A stretch of DNA of 6,765 bases. Origin: Hydrogenothermaceae bacterium (GTDB taxonomy: Bacteria; Aquificota; Aquificae; Hydrogenothermales; Hydrogenothermaceae). Positions 1 through 4,898 of the stretch are shown here, piece by piece. A model generated the notes under the pieces. The model made no database searches. It saw only the letters and a program-made list of their open reading frames with translations, and was not told the DNA's origin. Made by a program: the position numbers and the translations under genes. Within the stretch, counting starts at the first letter, position 1; each line of letters opens with the position of its first letter. The DNA lies in NCBI GenBank assembly GCA_026984415.1, contig JALSSE010000443.1, forward strand, positions 1 to 6,765, written 5' to 3'.

Positions 1-1
1 C

Positions 2-949
2 TTACCGTTGTATGTAGATTTCCTTTCTGTTAACACAAACTTTTTCAGAGAAGAAGGTGAAAAAGGGTGGAGAAGTGATAACATTCTGAGACTAAATAAC
101 TATTCTTACTGGTGGAGATACTCAAACAGATTTACCATATCACCACGGATTACTAATTACTCAAGTTTAGAAAATACAAAAGCAAAAGAAGGGACAAGAA
201 AACTTTTAATTGTTGAAGATGTTGTTAGAACAACAACTGTAAAACAGTACAAAAACTTTATACATCAGATTATCCCAGAAATAAAATTTACATACATATC
301 AAAATCAAATCAGGAAGATTTTCCACTTTTTGATAAGGAAGATAGAATTGATTCTTTTAAAGATATAGATTTTACACTTTTTAATATTTTAAGCTTTAAA
401 AATGAAGATTTTTTAAGATGGACAATATCCTTTGGATATACATTTTTAGGGAAATACAAAATATCTGAAAATTTCTTTGATGGGAGTATAAAACCTTTAA
501 AAAACAGTTTCTATTTTAAAATTGGAAAATTCTCTGGCGAAAATAACACTTTCTTTGATTTTAAAAGGGGAGTAAAAAGGTCTATTACATCTTTAGATTT
601 ACCTATAACAGACTGGTTTAAATACACCATAAACCACTCTTACGATAGAGGACTAACATTTGCAGGGGAAGAGTTCCACCAGTTAGGACAGTCTGTAACT
701 TTTAATATCAAAAATATAGAAATTTACGGTTCAATTTTAAACAACATAAAAGAAGGCTTTGTTCAGCAAAAAAGGTTCTACATAGCTTTAGATAGAAAAT
801 GCTGGAAATTAAAACTTAAGTACGTTGAAGATTTTAATAAAGAAACAAATAAAATGTACTCAAGCTTTTTAATTGCCATTAATTTACTTAATATTGAGTA
901 TGCTTTACCTTTCCTCAAACCAAAATGGAGGCAACAACCAAAAAGCTAA
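2..949 (+). CDS. lptD: LPS-assembly outer-membrane protein LptD, C-terminal part (5' end outside window)
   Basis: The reading frame is open to the left edge, so this is the last 315 codons of a longer gene. LptD is the outer-membrane beta-barrel that, with LptE, inserts lipopolysaccharide into the outer leaflet; the family is usually about 650-800 residues, so less than half is visible. Three things support the call. Alternating aromatic/polar strands run through the whole fragment. A segment resembling the family's conserved 'fPlFD..DRI' stretch (FPLFDKEDRI, near nt 330-360) is followed by a strand ending in N-I-L. Near the C terminus, KCWKLKLKY (nt 797-823) matches the 'CW.l.l.Y' signature holding the cysteine(s) used in LptD disulfides. 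The gene ends 45 nt before miaA, with no obvious terminator between. The family call is by motif recognition only; another large outer-membrane barrel is the main alternative. An internal TTG at nt 8 is probably not the true start. Confidence 0.75.
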   Translation, partial: LPLYVDFLSVNTNFFREEGEKGWRSDNILRLNNYSYWWRYSNRFTISPRITNYSSLENTKAKEGTRKLLIVEDVVRTTTVKQYKNFIHQIIPEIKFTYISKSNQEDFPLFDKEDRIDSFKDIDFTLFNILSFKNEDFLRWTISFGYTFLGKYKISENFFDGSIKPLKNSFYFKIGKFSGENNTFFDFKRGVKRSITSLDLPITDWFKYTINHSYDRGLTFAGEEFHQLGQSVTFNIKNIEIYGSILNNIKEGFVQQKRFYIALDRKCWKLKLKYVEDFNKETNKMYSSFLIAINLLNIEYALPFLKPKWRQQPKS

Positions 950-961
950 TCTAAATTATAG

Positions 962-1003
962 ATTTTTCATAACTATCTGCTATATTTTCAACTTATGGAA
1001 AAT
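962..1003 (+). promoter_or_regulatory. Candidate RNA hairpin over the miaA start codon
   Basis: ATTTTTCATAA (962-972) can pair with TTATGGAAAAT (993-1003) over 11 consecutive base pairs, one of them a U-G wobble, around a 20-nt loop. The right arm contains the ATG (995-997). The region upstream of this start also lacks a Shine-Dalgarno sequence. The pairing is read directly; any regulatory role is inference, and an AU-only stem of this kind is weak and arises easily by chance in such AT-rich DNA. Confidence 0.3.
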
Positions 1004-1939
1004 AAAAGACAAAAAATCATCGTAATAAGTGGGGCAACAGCAACTGGAAAAACAGAGATATCAATAAAACTTGCGAAGAAAATAGATGGTGAAATAGTCA
1101 GTGCAGATTCTATGATGGTTTACAAATATATGGATATTGGAACTGCAAAGCCAACAAAAGAAGAAATGGAAGGTATTCCACATTACCTTATAGACATTGT
1201 TGAACCGGAAAAAATATTCAGTGCTAAAGATTTTGTAGAAGAAGCAGATAAAGCTATACATAATATATTCAAAAAGGGAAAAATCCCTATTGTTGTTGGT
1301 GGAACATGGCTTTACATCCAGTCATTACTTTTTGGTCTTTCTGAAGCACCAGAAGGAAACTGGGAATTGAGGAAATCACTGTATAAAAAAAATAACGATG
1401 AACTTTATGAAGATTTACTAAAAGTAGATAAAGAATACGCCCAGAAAATACATAAAAATGACAAAAAAAGAATAATACGGGGATTAGAAGTTTTTTATAC
1501 TACCGGGAAACCATTTTCAACATTCCAGAAAGAACACGGATTTAGGGAAAAAAAGTATAACTTTACAGGTTTTAATTTTGAAAGGGATAGGGACGAAATT
1601 ATGGAAAGGATTGAAATAAGAATTGAAAAAATGTTTGAAAAAGGGTTGGTAGAAGAGGTAGAAAAACTTATAAAAATGGGATATGAAAACTTTATTACAT
1701 CAAATCAGGCTATAGGATATAAAGAGATAGTACCTTACATTAAAGGAGAAGTTGATTTAGAAACAGCAAAGCAAAACCTAATTAAAAACACAAAAAAATT
1801 TGCAAAAAGGCAGTTAAGAACATTTAAAAACAAATTTGAGTTTGAAAATATAAATTTATCTGACTATACAAAAGGAGAAGTTTTAGATAAAATTATTAAT
1901 AATACTGAATGGAGGAAGACGAATGTCAATACAGGATGA
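995..1939 (+). CDS. miaA: tRNA dimethylallyltransferase MiaA
   Basis: This 314-residue protein has the family's usual length. MiaA transfers a dimethylallyl group from DMAPP to N6 of adenosine 37 in tRNAs reading UNN codons, giving i6A, the substrate for MiaB thiomethylation. Visible motifs are the P-loop GATATGKT (13-20), the catalytic block SADSMMVYKYMDIGTAKP (36-53) with the conserved aspartate at 38, PIVVGGTWLYI (98-108; the usual GGTG is GGTW here), a tRNA-binding KNDKKRIIRGLEV segment, and the C-terminal IGYKE (240-244) and AKRQ (270-273) blocks. The usual TWF after AKRQ appears as RTFK. The ATG at 995 fits the family N terminus, but no Shine-Dalgarno precedes it. The gene heads the forward cluster, and its last 17 nt overlap hfq, as expected for the conserved miaA-hfq pair. 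Identity is essentially certain. Confidence 0.97.
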   Translation: MENKRQKIIVISGATATGKTEISIKLAKKIDGEIVSADSMMVYKYMDIGTAKPTKEEMEGIPHYLIDIVEPEKIFSAKDFVEEADKAIHNIFKKGKIPIVVGGTWLYIQSLLFGLSEAPEGNWELRKSLYKKNNDELYEDLLKVDKEYAQKIHKNDKKRIIRGLEVFYTTGKPFSTFQKEHGFREKKYNFTGFNFERDRDEIMERIEIRIEKMFEKGLVEEVEKLIKMGYENFITSNQAIGYKEIVPYIKGEVDLETAKQNLIKNTKKFAKRQLRTFKNKFEFENINLSDYTKGEVLDKIINNTEWRKTNVNTG

Positions 1940-2114
1940 ATTGTTACAGGAATTCAAAGATGAAGGAAAAGAGGTTACAGTTTATCTCACAAGGGGAACA
2001 AGAATTACAGGTAAAATTGAAGGTTTTGACCAGTTTTCTATTCTTTTAGATGTAAACGGTCAAAAACAGCTTATATATAAACACGCAATAAGCACAATAG
2101 TTGCGGAAACTTAA
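1923..2114 (+). CDS. hfq: RNA chaperone Hfq (minimal, tail-less form)
   Basis: Hfq forms an Sm-like hexameric ring that binds sRNAs and mRNAs. The 63 residues contain the complete Sm fold: the N-terminal helix with Q4-D5 (proximal-face uridine binding), the Sm1 segment ending in FDQFSILL (35-42), and the Sm2 signature YKHAIST (52-58). A GGAGG at 1911-1915, 7 nt before the ATG, lies inside miaA and fixes the start; the 17-nt overlap implies translational coupling. Two things are unusual. The chain stops five residues after YKHAIST, so there is no C-terminal tail. Also, the rim patch that is RRER in E. coli reads KDEG here (12-15), so the arginines of the RNA-annealing surface are absent. Identity is certain from the motifs and from its position between miaA and hflX. 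Confidence 0.97.
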   Translation: MSIQDELLQEFKDEGKEVTVYLTRGTRITGKIEGFDQFSILLDVNGQKQLIYKHAISTIVAET

Positions 2115-2135
2115 TTTTTTTATATATTTCCAGGT

Positions 2136-3251
2136 ATGAGATGTATATTAGTAGGAGTTAAAACTAAAGAAAAAAAAGAAAAAGAAGTTGACTACTCTCT
2201 TTCAGAATTAGAAGGTTTGGTAGAAGCTCTTGACGGAATTACATTAGGTAAGCTATACCAGAATAAACCTGTTCCAGACCCATCAAGCTTTATAGGAAAA
2301 GGAAAAGCAAAAGAATTAAGAGAAGTAGCAGAAGGAATAAATGCAGATACCATAATATTTGATGTAGAGCTTTCACCTGTCCAGATTTCAAACCTTGAAA
2401 ATATAACAGAAGTTAAAATAATGGACAGGACAGACCTTATCCTTTCTATCTTTTCCCAGAGGGCAAGAACAAAACAGGCTAAATTACAGGTTGAACTTGC
2501 CACCTTAGAACATGAGCTTCCAAGGGCTTACGGACAGAAAGGAAAAGCCCTTTCAAGAATCGGTGGTGGAATGCAGACAAAAGGTTCTGGGGAAAAAATT
2601 GGAGAAATAAAAATAAGAACAATCAAAAAAAGAATTTCTAAAATAAAAAAAGAGTTAGAAAAAATAAAACAGCAGAGGTATCAACAAAGGAAGTGGAGAA
2701 ATAAAAATTTAGATATTTTTAAGGTATCACTTGTAGGTTATACAAATGCTGGAAAATCCACGCTCTTAAAAACATTAACAAACAGGGAAACTTTTATTTC
2801 AGACCAGTTATTTGCAACGTTAGATACAAAAACTTCATTTATACACTTTCCAGACATTAATAAAAAAATTTTAATAACAGATACTGTTGGATTTGTAAAA
2901 GATTTGCCTCAAGAGCTTTTAGATGCATTTGTAGCAACATTAGAAGAACTGGAGGACACAGATTTAATTTTGCACGTTGTAGATATTTCAGACGAAGAAT
3001 GGCCACAAAAAGTTAAGTACGTTGAAGAGATATTACAAAAGCTAAATTTACAGGATAAAAAAGAAGTTCTTGTAATGAATAAAATAGACAAGGTTATTCC
3101 TTCAAAAGAATACTTAGATGATAGTCAGGAAACAATGTTTAGTGGAGAAAAAGAATCAATTATTATTTCCTGTGAAAAAAAATGGAATATTGACAAACTG
3201 TACCAACTTTTGAAAAAATATGCTGTAAATAAAGAATTGGTGAGAGGTTAA
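2136..3251 (+). CDS. hflX: Ribosome-associated GTPase HflX
   Basis: HflX is a translational GTPase that binds the 50S subunit and splits stalled 70S ribosomes, for example after heat shock. The 371-residue protein has the N-terminal HflX domain (SLSELEGLVEA near 22-32; DPSSFIGKGKAKEL; DRTDLILSIFSQRARTKQAKLQVELATL), a Lys/Glu-rich helical linker (about 155-190), then a complete G domain: G1 GYTNAGKST (201-209), a G2 region around ATLDTKT, G3 DTVGF (249-253), G4 NKID (315-318) and a G5-like SCE (345-347). The linker motif, usually GPGET, reads GSGEK (150-154). No alternative start lies between this ATG and an in-frame stop at 2112-2114, yet only AGG directly abuts the ATG, so it lacks a properly spaced Shine-Dalgarno. 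It follows hfq by 21 nt, as in the classic miaA-hfq-hflX operon. Confidence 0.96.
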   Translation: MRCILVGVKTKEKKEKEVDYSLSELEGLVEALDGITLGKLYQNKPVPDPSSFIGKGKAKELREVAEGINADTIIFDVELSPVQISNLENITEVKIMDRTDLILSIFSQRARTKQAKLQVELATLEHELPRAYGQKGKALSRIGGGMQTKGSGEKIGEIKIRTIKKRISKIKKELEKIKQQRYQQRKWRNKNLDIFKVSLVGYTNAGKSTLLKTLTNRETFISDQLFATLDTKTSFIHFPDINKKILITDTVGFVKDLPQELLDAFVATLEELEDTDLILHVVDISDEEWPQKVKYVEEILQKLNLQDKKEVLVMNKIDKVIPSKEYLDDSQETMFSGEKESIIISCEKKWNIDKLYQLLKKYAVNKELVRG

Positions 3252-3252
3252 A

Positions 3253-3600
3253 ATGGAAGACTGCATCTTTTGTAAGATAATAAACAAAGAAATTCCAGCA
3301 ACAATAGTTTACGAAGATGAGCTTATAATTGCTTTTGACGATATAGCCCCACAGGCTAAAGTTCATACATTAATAGTTCCAAAAGAACATATACCAAACA
3401 ACCTATACTTGGAAGGAAGACACAAACCTTTAATAGGACATCTGATTTTAAAAGCAAACGAAATTGCAAAAATAAAAGGTGTTGCAGAAACAGGTTTTAG
3501 ATTAATTGTTAATACAGGAAGAGATTCTGGACAGGAAGTACCACACATACACTGGCATTTACTTGGTGGAGAACCTTTAGGAAGACTGGTATGCAAGTAA
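3253..3600 (+). CDS. HIT-family (HINT-like) nucleotide phosphoramidase/hydrolase
   Basis: This is a 115-residue histidine-triad protein of the HINT/PKCI branch. Such enzymes hydrolyse AMP-linked phosphoramidates and related adenylates using the middle histidine of H-x-H-x-H. The triad is seen as H98-I-H100-W-H102-L-L, followed by GG, and the N terminus carries CIFCKIINKEIPA (4-16), typical of this branch with a CxxC. DIAPQAKVHTLIVPKEHI (30-47) is the conserved core strand pair, and NTGRDSGQEVPH (87-98) leads into the active site. An AGAGG at 3243-3247 inside the end of hflX serves the ATG, and the gap after the hflX stop is a single base, so the gene is co-transcribed. Its last 10 nt overlap the start of the TusA-fusion gene. 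The physiological substrate cannot be read from sequence. Confidence 0.94.
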   Translation: MEDCIFCKIINKEIPATIVYEDELIIAFDDIAPQAKVHTLIVPKEHIPNNLYLEGRHKPLIGHLILKANEIAKIKGVAETGFRLIVNTGRDSGQEVPHIHWHLLGGEPLGRLVCK

Positions 3601-4193
3601 AAAATGATAAAAAAGTTAAACAATTAGACACACGGGGTCTTTTTTGCCCATTACCTTTAACTCTTGTTTCTAAGAATCTTAAAGAAATTCCTGTTGGGGA
3701 AAAATTAGAAATTTTAGCTGACGACAAAGCTTTTAAAAAAGATATAAAGTTCTGGTGTTTAGAAACAGGAAATAAGTTAGTAGATTTTAAAGAAACAGAC
3801 GGTTATTTTATAGCTGTAGTTGAAAGGGGAAAAGGATTTCACGGTGAAGGTTTATGGGAAAAGATTAAATTTATTGCCCTTGGTGTTAAACTACATATAC
3901 TTCAGCACATACTTGATTTAATACCTTCTAAAAAACCAAAATACCTTATTACTTTCGTTTCAATAGGCGAAGGTTTAAGGGCACAGGAATGGTTAAAGAA
4001 AAAAGGAATACATAACTTTTATGTTTTACCTGTCCCTGACGAAATTTACCCGTACTGTGGGCTTGTATTTGGCTTTACAAAAAAAGAAGATGCAGTAAAA
4101 ATCTTCAATCTGCTTAAAGAAAATAAGTTTGCAGTTGAAGATATCCACATCGTTGATAAAGAGAAAAAATATCCAAAACTCAATCTAAACTGA
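3591..4193 (+). CDS. TusA-family sulfur carrier fused to a DUF3343 (putative Se/S carrier) domain
   Basis: This 200-residue protein has two domains. Residues 9-80 are a TusA/SirA domain: LDTRGLFCPLPL (12-23) carries the persulfide-forming cysteine C19 in the CPxP motif, followed by LADDKAFKKDIKFWC with a second cysteine at 56. Residues 116-190 resemble DUF3343: YLITFVSIGEGLRAQEWLKKKGI, then VLPVPDEIYPYCGLVF with the family's conserved C-G at C156. A helix-like linker rich in Leu, Ile, Lys and His (about 84-113) joins them. TusA proteins pass persulfide sulfur, for example to tRNA 2-thiouridine synthesis or to sulfur-oxidation complexes; DUF3343 proteins are annotated as putative selenium/sulfur carriers. 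An intramolecular sulfur relay is therefore plausible but inferred. The AGGAAG at 3579-3584 and a 10-nt overlap with the HIT gene imply coupled translation. The TusA call is strong and the DUF3343 call good. Confidence 0.88.
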   Translation: MQVKNDKKVKQLDTRGLFCPLPLTLVSKNLKEIPVGEKLEILADDKAFKKDIKFWCLETGNKLVDFKETDGYFIAVVERGKGFHGEGLWEKIKFIALGVKLHILQHILDLIPSKKPKYLITFVSIGEGLRAQEWLKKKGIHNFYVLPVPDEIYPYCGLVFGFTKKEDAVKIFNLLKENKFAVEDIHIVDKEKKYPKLNLN

Positions 4194-4196
4194 AAA

Positions 4197-4733
4197 TTAT
4201 TTATTTTTATCTAATATAGTTTTTAAAACTGAGAATGGAGAATCTTTTCTTTTTGATTCCACTTCACAATTACACGGCTGTTTATTTTTATCAGCACCAC
4301 ACACAGGACATAACCCTTTACAGTTTTCATCACATAAAGGTTTCATCGGAGTTTGAACAATTATTTCTTCTCTTATTAAATTGTTGAGATTAAAATTCTC
4401 CTCATCTTCAAGGTATTCAACAATTAAATCTTCTTCGTTAAGTTCGTTATTTGTATGTATATCTTTATGGGATAAAACTATATTACTTGAAGTATCTATA
4501 TCCATTATGTAAGGCTCAAGACATCTTCCACACTGTAATTTAATATCACTTTTTAAGTTTAAAGAAACAATGTAATCTTTGTTATCTTTGATTACATAAA
4601 GATGAACATCAACATTTTCTTTATCAAAAGAATACTCTTCTGGTAAATTTAAGTCTTTAAATGGTATTGAGTAATTTTTTTCTATAAAAGCTTCATTTTC
4701 TAATTCTTCTTTTAAGTTTAAAATAACTGCCAA
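4197..4733 (-). CDS. yceD: YceD/DUF177-family protein with a zinc-type cysteine cluster
   Basis: This is a 178-residue member of the DUF177 (YceD) family, implicated in 23S rRNA accumulation and usually encoded just before rpmF. The family core is visible: LQCGRCLEPY (66-75, C68 and C71), an acidic middle, the stretch EEIIVQTPMKPLC (122-134), then C138, GLCPVCGADKN (C142, C145) and C154-x-C156. The last five cysteines look like a zinc site. The start is TTG at 4733-4731 (minus strand), chosen because GAGGTG (4746-4741) sits 7 nt upstream; MAVILNL then begins the first strand. The gene converges on the TusA-fusion gene with 3 nt between stop codons and diverges from dnaX. rpmF is not next to it here, which is unusual for the family. 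The family call is firm; the molecular role is poorly understood. Confidence 0.9.
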   Translation of the reverse strand: MAVILNLKEELENEAFIEKNYSIPFKDLNLPEEYSFDKENVDVHLYVIKDNKDYIVSLNLKSDIKLQCGRCLEPYIMDIDTSSNIVLSHKDIHTNNELNEEDLIVEYLEDEENFNLNNLIREEIIVQTPMKPLCDENCKGLCPVCGADKNKQPCNCEVESKRKDSPFSVLKTILDKNK

Positions 4734-4740
4734 TTTTTAT

Positions 4741-4746
4741 CACCTC
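4741..4746 (-). promoter_or_regulatory. Ribosome binding site for yceD
   Basis: On the minus strand this reads GAGGTG, 7 nt before the TTG at 4733-4731. It is the only good Shine-Dalgarno in the area and decides the TTG start. Confidence 0.8.
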
Positions 4747-4763
4747 TTTATATTTTTAGCAGG

Positions 4764-4793
4764 ATAATATATGTAATTTAGTTTAATTTACAA
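4764..4793 (-). promoter_or_regulatory. Candidate yceD promoter with overlapping palindrome
   Basis: On the minus strand, TTGTAA (4793-4788) and TATATT (4771-4766), 16 bp apart, resemble sigma-70 -35 and -10 boxes. They predict a transcript starting about 26 nt before the TTG start codon. An imperfect 21-bp palindrome (4772-4792, arms TGTAA...TTACA) overlaps the -35 and fills the spacer. The boxes are weak matches in very AT-rich DNA, so this is a candidate only. Confidence 0.4.
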
Positions 4794-4834
4794 CCAAAAT
4801 CAATTATATTTATAAATACGATGTTAAAATTTAT

Positions 4835-4864
4835 TTGTTTGATAAATTTCGTAAATTTTATAAA
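4835..4864 (+). promoter_or_regulatory. Candidate dnaX promoter
   Basis: TTGTTT (4835-4840) and TATAAA (4859-4864) are separated by 18 bp, and would start transcription near 4871, about 28 nt before the dnaX TTG. Matches to the sigma-70 consensus are moderate, and AT richness makes chance hits likely. A TTGATA at 4839-4844 is a better -35 match, but no -10 stands at the right distance. Confidence 0.4.
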
Positions 4865-4867
4865 TTT
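4843..4867 (+). repeat. Three TAAATTT copies at 9-bp period
   Basis: TAAATTT occurs at 4843-4849, 4852-4858 and 4861-4867, each followed by two variable bases, so it forms a tandem of 9-bp units. The array covers the spacer and -10 of the candidate dnaX promoter. It may be an operator array, phased bent DNA, or low-complexity chance. Confidence 0.6.
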
Positions 4868-4887
4868 AGTTTAAAGTTTCACAAATC

Positions 4888-4892
4888 AGGAG
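4888..4892 (+). promoter_or_regulatory. Ribosome binding site for dnaX
   Basis: AGGAG lies 6 nt before the TTG at 4899-4901 and decides that non-ATG start; the residues that follow (SYEAFSRKYRP) match the conserved DnaX N terminus. Confidence 0.8.
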
Positions 4893-4898
4893 AAAATT

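Larger units (their letters stand above)
4734..4898. other. Divergent AT-rich intergenic region between yceD and dnaX
   Basis: This 165-bp region is by far the longest non-coding stretch of the window and is almost entirely A and T. It must carry promoters in both directions, because yceD and dnaX start at its two ends. I see no RNA gene or rho-independent terminator in it. Repeated short words (TAAATTT, AATTTA) dominate and could produce intrinsic curvature. Confidence 0.8.

Noticed and set aside
958..993. Possible leaderless promoter before miaA (TATATT at 981-986)
   Set aside because: No recognisable -35 at 16-18 bp, and TATATT is expected by chance in this AT-rich DNA; transcription could simply continue from lptD.
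2105..2131. GGAAA/TTTCC hairpin between hfq and hflX
   Set aside because: Five base pairs with a 17-nt loop is too weak, and it sits inside a conserved operon.
2192..2503. Antisense open frame inside hflX, and similar antisense frames inside miaA, the HIT gene and dnaX
   Set aside because: They oppose well-conserved genes, have no ribosome binding site and no recognisable domains, and arise from codon bias of the true genes.
3175..3182. A8 run in hflX as a slippage site
   Set aside because: Close to the end of the gene and similar to other chance A-runs in the window; no functional truncation is suggested.
4150..4260. Bidirectional terminator at the convergent junction
   Set aside because: Only 5-6 bp AT stems were found (for example AGTTTT-T-AAAACT at 4218-4230 and GAATC/GATTC at 4240-4259), without a GC-rich stem followed by a T-run on either strand.
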